From assembly GCF_013284035.1 (NCBI RefSeq), contig NZ_CP054141.1, forward strand, positions 868,001 to 932,000: a DNA stretch of 64,000 bases, given 5' to 3'. The notes below the pieces were generated by a model. The model saw nothing but the letters and a program-made list of their open reading frames with translations, had not been told where the DNA came from and made no database searches. This document shows, in pieces, positions 35,246-43,823 of the stretch. Source of the stretch: Flavobacterium sp. M31R6 (GTDB taxonomy: Bacteria > Bacteroidota > Bacteroidia > Flavobacteriales > Flavobacteriaceae). The position numbers were made by a program, and so were the translations under genes. The number at the start of each line of letters is the position of its first letter. Position 1 is the first letter of the stretch.

Positions 35246-35276
35246 CAAATATAGATAAGGAAACTTTATAAACAAA
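35246..35276 (-). promoter_or_regulatory. Putative promoter of efflux operon 1
   Basis: On the minus strand TTTG (35273-35276), 19 bp, TATATTTG (35246-35253): an excellent Bacteroidota promoter, 32 bp upstream of the yceI ATG. The spacer contains half of the operator at 35259-35286. Confidence 0.7.
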
Positions 35277-35286
35277 ATAAGTTTCC
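35259..35286. promoter_or_regulatory. TetR operator of efflux operon 1
   Basis: 28-bp dyad GGAAACTT-N12-AAGTTTCC in the promoter spacer and -33 region. The same 28-bp site occurs twice upstream of efflux operon 2 (46467-46494, 46523-46550). Confidence 0.75.
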
Positions 35287-35550
35287 GCTGTTTTATTTTG
35301 ATTGTATTGAAAATTAGATGATTATGTTTTTAGCAGGGTCAGAGTGCTATAATGTAGGCGAGCTCTGTTCTATTTTATCTTTTACGTCTGTAACTAATTA
35401 GATGAAAAAAATCCTGAAGAAACAAAGAATAAAAAATTAGCTAATTAAACCTTGTTAGCATTGTTGGTCTCTATACGTTAAGTAAATTTCCCATGACTCT
35501 TTGGAAGAGTAAAGAATTTTCTCTATCGCTAAATGAATGAGTTGAAATAA
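35287..35550. other. Non-coding interval between the efflux operon 1 promoter and the ECF sigma gene
   Basis: About 260 bp of AT-rich DNA with no supported gene, strong hairpin or repeat. It should contain the 3' end of the sigma-factor transcript, but no clear terminator is visible. Confidence 0.4.
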
Positions 35551-36114
35551 TCAGGAATAAATGATTTCTTCATACAATTCTGATAATCGCTTTCGCAAAT
35601 GTAAAACAGCATACCGTTTTCGCGAAAGCAATGTGTTGACCGAGATACCCGTTTCTGTGGATATTTCTTTGAATGACAAACCGTCTAATTCCGTTTTTTC
35701 AAAAACTTCCCTTTGTTCCTGAGGCAATTCTGACAATGCGTCTTCTAGTTCCACCCACAATAAAGAGCGTAAGTACTCTGTTTCGGGAGATGGTGATGTT
35801 TGTTTACTGAATAGCATTTCGGAAATATCTTTCAGGACATCATCATAGTCATCGTTTTGGTACGAAGGTAATTCTTCTTCATGCTTCTTAATTTGTTTAT
35901 TGATTATCATGTTGCGAGCTACCCGGTACAGCCAAGCTGCCACTTGCTCAATGGGATTCATCGCAGTATCCACTTTTGCCAGTTGGTAAAAAACGTCCTG
36001 TAAAATGTCTTCTGCGTCTTCCTTGTTTGAAACGCGTTTACGGATAAACGCGTTCAATCTAGGTTTATAGGTTGTTACCAGAGTTCCGACATCCTGCCGT
36101 TGGTTATTACTCAT
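35551..36114 (-). CDS. ECF-type RNA polymerase sigma factor
   Basis: 187 residues from MSNNQRQDVGTLVTTY (ATG at 36114). The frame is open to 36183, but that extension overlaps the upstream gene further. Sigma-2 region: RLNAFIRKRVSNKEDAEDILQDVFYQLAKV and VAAWLYRVARNMIINKQIKK. Sigma-4 region: ALSELPQEQREVFEKTELDGLSFKEISTETGISVNTLLSRKRYAVLHLRKRL. It directs RNA polymerase to unknown promoters. Its start overlaps the stop of a small membrane-protein gene by 8 bp, so the two are translationally coupled. Confidence 0.92.
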   Translation of the reverse strand: MSNNQRQDVGTLVTTYKPRLNAFIRKRVSNKEDAEDILQDVFYQLAKVDTAMNPIEQVAAWLYRVARNMIINKQIKKHEEELPSYQNDDYDDVLKDISEMLFSKQTSPSPETEYLRSLLWVELEDALSELPQEQREVFEKTELDGLSFKEISTETGISVNTLLSRKRYAVLHLRKRLSELYEEIIYS

Positions 36115-36502
36115 TATCTTTTTTGTCGAAATCAGTTCTTTCAAAATCAAAATCGCTATCATCAAAGAAATTTCTGCGACCAAATCTTCCTCCGCACATG
36201 CGCTCTTTACGCTTGCTTATGAATTCTTTTCGTTCTTCAGGAGTCATGCTCGTCCATTTTTCACGTAAACCTTTTCTATGATGCATTCCGCCAAATCGGT
36301 GTCCTCCTGAGTGCCCGAAACCTCCGAACAAAAGACGTGAAAGTACAAGTAATCCCAATGCTTGCCAAAAACTGATAATTCCCAATCCGAATATGCTAGG
36401 AATAAGCGAATTCCACAACAACATTACTGCAAAAGTAAATCCTACAGCTGCTCCGATGCCAAGCAATACCATTCCTGCTATTTTAAAACCTTTTCTTTTC
36501 AT
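36107..36502 (-). CDS. Small two-helix membrane protein coupled to the ECF sigma factor
   Basis: 131 residues: two hydrophobic helices (GMVLLGIGAAVGFTFAVMLLWNSLI and IFGLGIISFWQALGLLVLSRLLFGG), a Gly/His-rich linker (GGFGHSGGHRFGGMHHRKG), then WTSMTPEERKEFISKRKERM and an acidic tail. The MTPEERKEF segment recalls the LTPEQR helices of Spy/CpxP-like proteins, but similarity is short. I do not recognise a family. Overlap with the sigma gene suggests it senses or controls sigma activity, perhaps as a non-classical anti-sigma; this is inference. The His/Cys content would allow metal binding. Confidence 0.7.
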   Translation of the reverse strand: MKRKGFKIAGMVLLGIGAAVGFTFAVMLLWNSLIPSIFGLGIISFWQALGLLVLSRLLFGGFGHSGGHRFGGMHHRKGLREKWTSMTPEERKEFISKRKERMCGGRFGRRNFFDDSDFDFERTDFDKKDNE

Positions 36503-36945
36503 TTTATAATTTTTTATTTGTTTTTAAATTCATTTCTAGAAGCCTTCTATTTATGTAGACAAATGAACAGGATATATATTTTACAGAAATGCTGTTTTTT
36601 TTAATTTTTTTTTGAAAGTACGAATAACATTGGATAAAATTACTGTAATGTGTCTGTTGTAAAGGCTCTTCAAGAGTGAAATTTTTTTTGGTATGGAAAC
36701 AATTTCAATTTTGTTGCGTATATCCAAGGGGACGGATAAAGTTTTGATTACTAGCGTACAAAATTTATTTGTAAATATTATTTATTAAATTTGAAAGGCA
36801 ATACAACTACCCTTTTTCTCAGACCAAACTCCCCAAATTAAGGTCGATTAGAGTGATTTTGCAAGACCTATAAATGAATTAGTGGTCATTGTAAGATGTT
36901 CGCAAAAACAACAACGAATGATAAAATGATAATTAGAGACAAGAT
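36503..36945. other. Non-coding interval between divergent transcription units
   Basis: 443 bp of AT-rich DNA without a supported gene. TAAATTTG at 36786-36793 is a possible -7 element for the RibD-like operon to the right, with only a weak TTTA at -33 and a ~150-nt leader. No convincing promoter for the leftward sigma operon was found; an ECF-type promoter would not match the housekeeping consensus. Confidence 0.4.
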
Positions 36946-37497
36946 ATGAGAAAGATAATTGCAGCTATCAATATGACACTTGACGGGGTTTTCGATCATA
37001 CGGCAGGAATTCCCGATGAAGAAATTCATCAGCATTATACGGAACTATTAAAAGAAGGAGATGCAATTCTATACGGCAGAATAACCTATCAACTTATGCA
37101 ATATTGGCAAACTTTGGTTAAAAATCCTTCAGGGGAAAAATCAATGGACGACTTTGCTATGGCTATTGACAAAATTCCAAAAATCGTCTTTTCACATTCG
37201 CTGAAGAATACCGATTGGGACAGCGCTAAATTGTCAAATCAAACAATTGAAGAAGAAGTTTTAGAACTCAAGCAACAATCGGGTGGAGCGATTTTAGTTG
37301 GTAGCCGGAGTTTAATCATACAGTTAATGAAACTTAATTTGATTGATGAATATCAATTTTGTGTTTATCCTGTGATAGCGGGAACCGGTTTGCCGTTATT
37401 TGAAAATATAAACGAAAGGACTATTCTTAAACTTATAAAAACTAAAACCTTTAGTGGTGGTGCAGTAATCCTTTACTACGAACTGAAAAAAGAATAG
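36946..37497 (+). CDS. RibD C-terminal / dihydrofolate-reductase-family protein (first copy)
   Basis: 183 residues: RKIIAAINMTLDGVFDHTAG, GDAILYGRITYQLMQYW, GGAILVGSRSLIIQLMKLNLIDEYQFCVYPVIAGTGLPLF. This is the RibD_C/DHFR-like reductase fold of YyaP/YwjB-type proteins, which bind NADPH. True DHFR activity is not assured for this branch. It is the first of four same-strand genes, the second of which encodes another member of the family. Confidence 0.85.
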   Translation: MRKIIAAINMTLDGVFDHTAGIPDEEIHQHYTELLKEGDAILYGRITYQLMQYWQTLVKNPSGEKSMDDFAMAIDKIPKIVFSHSLKNTDWDSAKLSNQTIEEEVLELKQQSGGAILVGSRSLIIQLMKLNLIDEYQFCVYPVIAGTGLPLFENINERTILKLIKTKTFSGGAVILYYELKKE

Positions 37498-37623
37498 AAA
37501 AAATGAATCGCTAACAGAGTTTTGGCGTAAAGTCGGGTGAAGCGTTTCTATTAAACAGTGGTGATAAAAATTCGCATATATTGACATTGTATTTACTTTT
37601 TAAAAACTAAAATTATAGTTAGC

Positions 37624-38220
37624 ATGAGAAAAATAATTGTTTTGTCCTTTATTTCATTAGATGGAGTAATGCAAGCACCCGGTGGACCCGAGGAAGATCC
37701 GTCGGAAGGTTTCAAATTTGGCGGATGGAGCGCACCGTTCGATGATGAAGTTGGTGGCAGAGTAGTGCAAAAAGAACTGGAACAACCTGCAGATTATCTT
37801 TTGGGCAGGAAAACATTTGAGATTTGGGAATCCTTCTGGCCGGAACATGCCGATATTTGGCCTGGTATCAATGATGGTAAAAAATATGTTATGTCTAATA
37901 CGGTTACTACATCAGGCTGGAAAAACACTGCATTTATCGAAAGTTTGGAAGATATAAAAAAGCTAAAAAATTCAGATGGTTTGGATATTCAAGTTTGGGG
38001 CAGCAGTAAATTAGTAAAACTATTGCTTAAGAATGATTTGGTGGACGAACTCAGTCTCAAAATTCACCCGCTGATTCTTGGTGAAGGAAAAAAGTTGTTT
38101 GATGATGGATCGATTCCTGCAGCTTATACTTTAACGGAAAGTGTGGTCACACCATCCGGAGTGATTATTGCCAAATACAAACGTGGCGGAGAAGTCGAGA
38201 CCGGTACAATGGGAGCTTAA
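37624..38220 (+). CDS. RibD C-terminal / dihydrofolate-reductase-family protein (second copy)
   Basis: 198 residues: RKIIVLSFISLDGVMQAPGGPEEDPSEGF, ADYLLGRKTFEIWESFWPEH, LDIQVWGSSKLVKLLLKNDLVDELSLKIHPLILGEGKKLF. The same fold as the preceding gene but only distantly related, closer to the longer YyaP-like type with the GGPEED loop. A cytoplasmic NADPH-dependent reductase of unknown substrate. Separated from its neighbour by 126 bp. Confidence 0.87.
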   Translation: MRKIIVLSFISLDGVMQAPGGPEEDPSEGFKFGGWSAPFDDEVGGRVVQKELEQPADYLLGRKTFEIWESFWPEHADIWPGINDGKKYVMSNTVTTSGWKNTAFIESLEDIKKLKNSDGLDIQVWGSSKLVKLLLKNDLVDELSLKIHPLILGEGKKLFDDGSIPAAYTLTESVVTPSGVIIAKYKRGGEVETGTMGA

Positions 38221-38278
38221 GGAGAAACGAAATTTAAAAGAGCTATTTATAACAACCCTAAAAATAAAAATTAATAAG

Positions 38279-38758
38279 ATGGCCACAACAGAACTATTTA
38301 TAAAAATGACATTCGACAGATGGAATGGATCCATTACGAATTTGAATGCAATTCTCAATAGTATAACTGACGAAGCTTTGCAAAAGGAAATTGCACCGGG
38401 CAAAAACAGAGGGATTTATTTATTGGGACATTTAATAGCAGTACACGACGAAATGCTGAAACTATTGGATTTGGGTGAAAAACTTTATCCCGAATTGTAT
38501 GAGCCGTTTATTAAATCGCCTGACAAAGCAGTAACGCAAATTCCAACGGCAGCAGAATTGAGAAATTTTTGGGCCAAACAATGTGAAGTATTAAAACAAA
38601 AATTTGATAGCTTGAAACCCGAAGAATGGTTTGAAAAACATACCGCAGTCTCTGCCGAAGATTTTGTTAATGAACCCCATCGCAATAAGTTAAATATCAT
38701 CATCACCAGAACCTCCCATTTGCAATACCATTCAGGTCAGTTAGTATTACTTAAATAA
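38279..38758 (+). CDS. DinB-family protein
   Basis: 159 residues from MATTELFIKMTFDRWNGS (ATG at 38279), rejecting an in-frame ATG at 38168 inside the preceding gene. A four-helix-bundle DinB fold with the expected metal-binding His residues: one in GIYLLGHLIAVHDEML, and two in RTSHLQYHSGQLVLLK at the C-terminus. DinB-fold enzymes include thiol-dependent transferases. The function of this member is unknown. Confidence 0.82.
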   Translation: MATTELFIKMTFDRWNGSITNLNAILNSITDEALQKEIAPGKNRGIYLLGHLIAVHDEMLKLLDLGEKLYPELYEPFIKSPDKAVTQIPTAAELRNFWAKQCEVLKQKFDSLKPEEWFEKHTAVSAEDFVNEPHRNKLNIIITRTSHLQYHSGQLVLLK

Positions 38759-38777
38759 TTTTTAAAAAATAGAAATC

Positions 38778-39203
38778 ATGGCACTTATCAATCCTCACGT
38801 TAACTTCAATGGGAATGCCGAAGAAGCATTCAATTTTTACAAATCAGTATTTGGTGGAAAGTTCGAAAGAATTGTTCGTTTCAAAGACATATCAAACGAT
38901 GAATATCCGGTACCCGAAAAGGAAGCCAATAAAATAATGCACATTGCTTTATCTATTGGCCCAAATTTTTTGATGGGCAATGACGTTCCGGAAATTATGG
39001 GTAAAGTAAATGAAAATGAAAACAGATCTAAAATATGTGTTATGCCAGCAAGTCGTGATGAAGCCGACAAGCTGTTTAACGGACTTTCGGCAGGCGGAAA
39101 TGTTGAATACCCTATTGGTGACAGCCCTTGGGGTTCTTATTTTGGTATGTTTAGAGACAAATACGGCATTGAATGGATGATCGATTTTGTAGCAAAAGTA
39201 TAA
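38778..39203 (+). CDS. VOC-superfamily PhnB-like protein
   Basis: 141 residues: INPHVNFNGNAEEAFNFYKSVFGGKFE is the hallmark start of PhnB/YjdN-like glyoxalase-fold proteins, and GGNVEYPIGDSPWGSYFGMFRDKYGIEWMIDF the conserved end. The metal ligands of catalytic VOC enzymes are not all obvious. Often found near RibD-C and DinB genes, as here. Specific activity unknown. Confidence 0.87.
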   Translation: MALINPHVNFNGNAEEAFNFYKSVFGGKFERIVRFKDISNDEYPVPEKEANKIMHIALSIGPNFLMGNDVPEIMGKVNENENRSKICVMPASRDEADKLFNGLSAGGNVEYPIGDSPWGSYFGMFRDKYGIEWMIDFVAKV

Positions 39204-39226
39204 CCAGGGACGGCTTTAGACCTATC

Positions 39227-39303
39227 CCCCCGCTCCGCAAAGTCTCATGACTTTGCGTTTTTTACAAGTTCTTGAAAACTCAAAATAGGATAAAAGTCTC
39301 CCG
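39227..39303 (+). repeat. Dispersed terminator-bearing repeat, copy 2
   Basis: CCCGCTCCGCAAAGTC-TCAT-GACTTTGCG, T run, AAGTTCTTGAAAACTC and GATAAAAGTCTCCC occur in the same order as on the minus strand of 27015-27083. Here the last block also forms its own AAAAGTC-TCCC-GACTTTT hairpin. Confidence 0.65.
39235..39263 (+). terminator. Terminator of the RibD-like/DinB/VOC cluster
   Basis: Stem CCGCAAAGTC-TCAT-GACTTTGCG followed by TTTTTT, 31 bp after the VOC gene stop. Confidence 0.8.
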
Positions 39304-39335
39304 ACTTTTTCCGAAAAGAGCATTGTTAAATCCAT

Positions 39336-39372
39336 AAAAAAGGGCTTTCAATATATTTGAAAGCCCTTTTTT
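39336..39372. terminator. Bidirectional terminator between convergent operons
   Basis: AAAAAAGGGCTTTCAA (39336-39351) with TTGAAAGCCCTTTTTT (39357-39372): a perfect 16-bp stem with T runs on both strands. It ends efflux operon 2 on the minus strand and backs up the plus-strand terminator at 39235. Confidence 0.88.
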
Positions 39373-39393
39373 GAATTAGTAAGCAACCTATTT

Positions 39394-42300
39394 TTAAACC
39401 GTATGCTTCGGATTAAAACCATCCTCGCTTAGTTCTTTATGATCATAATCGGCAACCATTTCGGCTTCATAATCGATTTTTTCACCTTTAGATAATTTGG
39501 CTTTGATTTTCTCCATGATTTCATAAATAACAGGAACAATAATCAAGGTTAGGAATAACGATGAAATCAATCCGCCAATAATTACCCAAGCCAAACCGTT
39601 TTTCCATTCGGCACCAGCTCCAGAAGCCAATGCAATAGGGAACATACCGAAAACCATCGCAATTGTTGTCATCAAAATAGGACGAAGACGAGCGTGATTC
39701 GCTTGAATCAATGCTCTTCTGATAGATTCTCCTGCGGCTCTTCGTTGGTTGGTGTAATCCACAAGCATAATCGCATTTTTACACACCAGACCAATTAACA
39801 TAATGATACCCAAAATGGTAAATATATTCAATGTGTTATTCGTCAATGCCAAAGCCAGCATCGCTCCAATAAACGAAAGCGGAATAGCAAACAATACCAC
39901 AAACGGGTGCATAAAACTATCATACAAACCAACCATTACAAGGTAAACCAAGACAATAGCGGCCAATAAAGCAATTCCTAAAGTACCAAAACCTTCGCTT
40001 TGATTTTCTTGATCACCACCCCAAATGTAATTTACACCAACTGGTTTTTTAAGTTTGTCCAGTTTCGCTTGCCATTGTGTTACAATAGTTCCTGTTGGAA
40101 CCCCAACGTTTTGACCTTGTACCGTTACCGAAGCCGATTTGTCACGACGTTCCAATTGGCTAGGTCCTGAACCTTCAGTAATAGCAGCAAACTGTGACAA
40201 TTTTATTTGTTGACCCGCATTGTTGATGAAAATCAGATTACTTACGTCAGTAATATTTTTTCTGTCAAAAGCATTGTATTTAATGTTGATGTCATATTCG
40301 TATTCACCAGCTCTAAACTTACCATCAGTATTACCACTATAAGCAGTTTGCATCGTCATACCTACAGTTTGTAGTGTTAGTCCTAACGCAGCCATTTTAT
40401 CACGATCAACCTGTACATTGATTTCAGGATTTCCGTCTTCAACGGTTAATTTAATTTCGGTTGTTCCTGGAATGGTACGCAATTCAGCTTCGGCTAATTT
40501 GGCGAAAGCCATGGCAGCTTCTGTAGAAGGCCCTGTTACAATCAGTCCAAGTTTTGCATTTTCGGCAGTACCTAAAATTCCAACTGGAACTGTTTTTACT
40601 TTGGCTCCAACCAATACTTTTTCCAATTTACGTTTGATTTTTGCAGCATATACTGAAGCATCATCTGTACGTTCTGCTTGGTCAATCATTTTTACGTCAA
40701 TCTCCGCTTTGTAAGCAGTAGCTTGTGCAGCACCCATACCTTCACTGGTTTGTCCTACAGTCGTAATCTGGCTGTGAACATACTCTTCGTTTTTCAAAAA
40801 GGCTTCCGCTTTTTGAGTCATAAAGTTAGATTGTTCCAATGAAGCGTCTTTTGGCATTTCGATTTGAACTAAGAACTCCCCACTATCTGAAGAGGCAAAG
40901 AATTCTCCACCAATAAAACCACCACCCATTAATCCGATTGTTGATCCGAAGAACAAGACAAGTACAACAGCAATTGTTTTGAAATAATGATCCAAACACC
41001 AGTTTAATAATCCAGTAACCCAGTTTGTAAAACGAGTTAAATAACTTTCGAATCCAAGTATCGTTTTCCCGAACAAGTTTTTGCCTTCAATATGTTCCAA
41101 TTTCCCAAAACGAGAAGACAACCACGGAATAATAGTAAACGAAGCCAACAATGAAAACAATGTTGAAATAATTACGGTAACACAAAACTGTGTAATAATA
41201 TTGGATACCAATCCAGAACTCATTGCAATTGGTAAAAACACCACCACAATTACCAATGTAATCGAAGTTACAGTTCCACCAATTTCGGCAGTACCGTCAA
41301 AGGCTGCACGAACACGGCTTTTACCCATTTCCATATGCCTGTAGATATTTTCCAATACCACAATCGCATCATCGACCAGAATACCCACAACAAGTGAAAG
41401 TCCCAATAAACTCATCAAGTTCAACGTATATCCCATTAGGTAAATTCCGATGAAGGTCGCAATTAACGAAACAGGAATCGAAACCATTACAATCAATGAG
41501 TTTCTGATACTGTGTAAGAAGAACAACATTACAAAGGCAACCAATACTACCGCGATCATTAAATCGTGAATTACAGAATCTGCAGCTTCCAGGGTATAAA
41601 CCGTACTGTCTTTGGCTATTTCCAGTTTTAATTGATTGGTTTTATAATCGCTTTCTAATTTACTAATGCTTTTATGCAATAGTTCACTTACCGCTACGGC
41701 ATTCGCATCTGATTGTTTAATTACCTGTAAAATAATCGCGCTTTTTTGATCGACGCGAGAAATTTTCTCGGCAATTTTTTGAGCATCTTGTACGTCGGCA
41801 ATATCTCTCAAACGAATTTCAATTCCGCCTTTCGAAGAAACAACCAAGTTTCTTAGTTCTTCAACATTCTTGTATTTTCCGGCAAGACGAATTAATATTT
41901 TTTGATTACGGGTTTGGATGTTTCCTGTTGGGAAATCCAAGTTCGAAGTCAGAATAACTTGTTGTACTTGTGGAACCGAAAGTCCGTAACCTTGCATTTT
42001 TACGGCATCAAGATTCACTTGAATCTCTCTTTCCTGACCACCAATAATATTTACCTGAGCCACACCGGTTACACGGGATAAAACGGGAGCGATTTTTTTA
42101 TCGATCAAATCATAAAAAGCAGCTTCGTCCATTTTTCCGTTGGCACCAATAGTCATAATCGGTAAATCGCTCAACGAGAATTTAGATAAGGACGGTGTTT
42201 TGGCATCATCCGGTAAATCACTTATCAAAGCATTGATTTTTCGTTGTGCGTCATTCATCGAAATATCAACTTTTGCCTGTGTTGTCAATGTAACCGTAAC

Positions 42301-42570
42301 TACAGACAAACTTTCGTATGATTTGGAATCAATCTTTTTGATGTTTTCCAAAGAGGCGATTCCGTCCTCAATTTTTTTGGTAACCGTATTTTCGACCTCA
42401 CTTGGAGAAGCTCCAGGATAAACGGTGGCAATGGTGATAACGTTTTGTTCGAATTTAGGAATCAATTCATAGCCCAATTGGCTATAGCTGAACAGTCCAC
42501 CAAGGGTAAGAATCGTAAACAATACAATTATCAACGACGGACGTTTTATGGATATTTCTGCTAATTTCAT
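39394..42570 (-). CDS. RND efflux pump permease, operon 2
   Basis: 1058 residues, the normal AcrB/HAE1 length. TM1 SIKRPSLIIVLFTILTLGGLFSY; porter entry TVYPGASPSEVENTVTKKIEDGI; TM4 proton-relay pair LSLVVGILVDDAIVVLEN (Asp ~399-400); GLYDSFMHPFVVLFAIPLSFIGA in the second half; and a charged cytoplasmic tail (YDHKELSEDGFNPKHTV). It exports hydrophobic compounds with the adaptor and TolC-like proteins of the operon. It differs in length and sequence from the operon 1 pump, unlike the regulators of the two operons. Confidence 0.94.
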   Translation of the reverse strand: MKLAEISIKRPSLIIVLFTILTLGGLFSYSQLGYELIPKFEQNVITIATVYPGASPSEVENTVTKKIEDGIASLENIKKIDSKSYESLSVVTVTLTTQAKVDISMNDAQRKINALISDLPDDAKTPSLSKFSLSDLPIMTIGANGKMDEAAFYDLIDKKIAPVLSRVTGVAQVNIIGGQEREIQVNLDAVKMQGYGLSVPQVQQVILTSNLDFPTGNIQTRNQKILIRLAGKYKNVEELRNLVVSSKGGIEIRLRDIADVQDAQKIAEKISRVDQKSAIILQVIKQSDANAVAVSELLHKSISKLESDYKTNQLKLEIAKDSTVYTLEAADSVIHDLMIAVVLVAFVMLFFLHSIRNSLIVMVSIPVSLIATFIGIYLMGYTLNLMSLLGLSLVVGILVDDAIVVLENIYRHMEMGKSRVRAAFDGTAEIGGTVTSITLVIVVVFLPIAMSSGLVSNIITQFCVTVIISTLFSLLASFTIIPWLSSRFGKLEHIEGKNLFGKTILGFESYLTRFTNWVTGLLNWCLDHYFKTIAVVLVLFFGSTIGLMGGGFIGGEFFASSDSGEFLVQIEMPKDASLEQSNFMTQKAEAFLKNEEYVHSQITTVGQTSEGMGAAQATAYKAEIDVKMIDQAERTDDASVYAAKIKRKLEKVLVGAKVKTVPVGILGTAENAKLGLIVTGPSTEAAMAFAKLAEAELRTIPGTTEIKLTVEDGNPEINVQVDRDKMAALGLTLQTVGMTMQTAYSGNTDGKFRAGEYEYDINIKYNAFDRKNITDVSNLIFINNAGQQIKLSQFAAITEGSGPSQLERRDKSASVTVQGQNVGVPTGTIVTQWQAKLDKLKKPVGVNYIWGGDQENQSEGFGTLGIALLAAIVLVYLVMVGLYDSFMHPFVVLFAIPLSFIGAMLALALTNNTLNIFTILGIIMLIGLVCKNAIMLVDYTNQRRAAGESIRRALIQANHARLRPILMTTIAMVFGMFPIALASGAGAEWKNGLAWVIIGGLISSLFLTLIIVPVIYEIMEKIKAKLSKGEKIDYEAEMVADYDHKELSEDGFNPKHTV

Positions 42571-42632
42571 ATTTCTTTATTTTGGTCTTGAAGTTTTATG
42601 ATAGTTCGCGAAGAATAGCAAACATTTTTTTG

Positions 42633-42707
42633 CCACAGATTAAAAAGATTAGCACAGATTTCTCCTCTAATGTGAATGCAATCTGTGAAAATCTTTTTAA
42701 TCTGTGG
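42633..42707. repeat. Word-type inverted repeat (CACAGATT / AATCTGTG)
   Basis: 28-nt arms with 26 complementary positions: left arm 42633-42660 (CCACAGATT, AAAAAGATTAG, CACAGATT), right arm 42680-42707, loop 19 nt. The word CACAGATT occurs twice per arm. It lies between the adaptor and pump genes of operon 2, the same relative position as the repeat at 31288-31425 in operon 1 but with different words. Confidence 0.75.
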
Positions 42708-42752
42708 ATAATTATATCAGTTTGGTATTAGTCAGGGTTAATCATATTACAA

Positions 42753-43817
42753 TTATTTAATAATTTCTACTGTATTACCGTCTTGCAAGTTAATTTGCCC
42801 TGTAACAATTACAGTTTCACCATCAGATAATCCGTCAACTATTTCTACTTGTTCTCCTATAATTCTTCCAGAGACTACTTTTTTCAATTTAGCGATACCA
42901 TTTTCTACAACAAAAACTTCATTACTGCTCACACTTCCTACGAAAGCATTTCTAGGAACTACTTTTAATTGTAGTTTTTGTTTAGAACCAAAATTGGCAG
43001 TTCCGTACATTCCCGCTTTTAAGCTTTTGTCAGCGTTGTTTTCGATTTCAAGTTCCACTGGGAAATTCAGGCTTTCATCAGCTTTGGCAGCAATAAAAGT
43101 AATTTTCCCTGCAAATGTTTTATCAGGAAATACACTTGAAGTAACGTTTATAGTGTTTCCTAATTTCAAACTCGCTACTTGACTTTCATTTACCGTAACT
43201 TTTAATTTCAATTTAGATACATTCACAATGTCAAACATTGCAGTTGCTGGCATTCCTGTCAAAATAGAACCTGGCTCAATGTATTTTTTATTGATAAAAC
43301 CTTTAATTGGAGCTTTTACTTTAGTGTCTCCTACGTTGATGTTGGCTTGTTTCAAGTTGTTTCCGGCATTGGTCAGAGCCAATTTTGCCTGATCCAATTG
43401 TTGTTTGGTCACACCACCTGTTTTAAAAGCGTTTTCATAACGGTCATAATCCGATTTTGCATTGTCATAAGTTGCTTTTGCAGTTTGTGCATTTACGTTT
43501 ATAACGTCGCTTCTAACGATTACCAATGTTTGACCAACATTTACATAATCACCTTCTTTTACTAAAACACTGATTACTTTACCTGATTTTTCAGCAGAAA
43601 AAGTCAATTCTTGAATTGGTTCAAAATTTCCATTGGCTAAGAAATCCAATGAAACATCTTCTGTTTTTACCTGAGCTGTTTTTACGGATACCGCTGCATT
43701 TTTTTCGGCAACAATATCAGTTTTAGCTTTGTTCTCCGCTTTATTCTTATTTAAAGTAAAAGCGATAAGCGCTAATGCTCCTAAAATTACGGCTATGGTT
43801 ATTATATTCTTTTTCAT
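42753..43817 (-). CDS. RND efflux periplasmic adaptor, operon 2
   Basis: 354 residues. The N-terminal hydrophobic segment (NIITIAVILGALALIAFTL) lacks a lipobox Cys, so it is anchored by a helix rather than by lipid, unlike the operon 1 adaptor. Lipoyl halves: GKVISVLVKEGDYVNVGQTLVIV and TKVKAPIKGFINKKYIEPGSIL. The hairpin between (AKATYDNAKSDYDRYENAFKTGGV) is short. Then come beta-barrel and membrane-proximal domains. It links the pump to the TolC-like channel. Confidence 0.93.
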   Translation of the reverse strand: MKKNIITIAVILGALALIAFTLNKNKAENKAKTDIVAEKNAAVSVKTAQVKTEDVSLDFLANGNFEPIQELTFSAEKSGKVISVLVKEGDYVNVGQTLVIVRSDVINVNAQTAKATYDNAKSDYDRYENAFKTGGVTKQQLDQAKLALTNAGNNLKQANINVGDTKVKAPIKGFINKKYIEPGSILTGMPATAMFDIVNVSKLKLKVTVNESQVASLKLGNTINVTSSVFPDKTFAGKITFIAAKADESLNFPVELEIENNADKSLKAGMYGTANFGSKQKLQLKVVPRNAFVGSVSSNEVFVVENGIAKLKKVVSGRIIGEQVEIVDGLSDGETVIVTGQINLQDGNTVEIIK

Positions 43818-43823
43818 CTTGTT

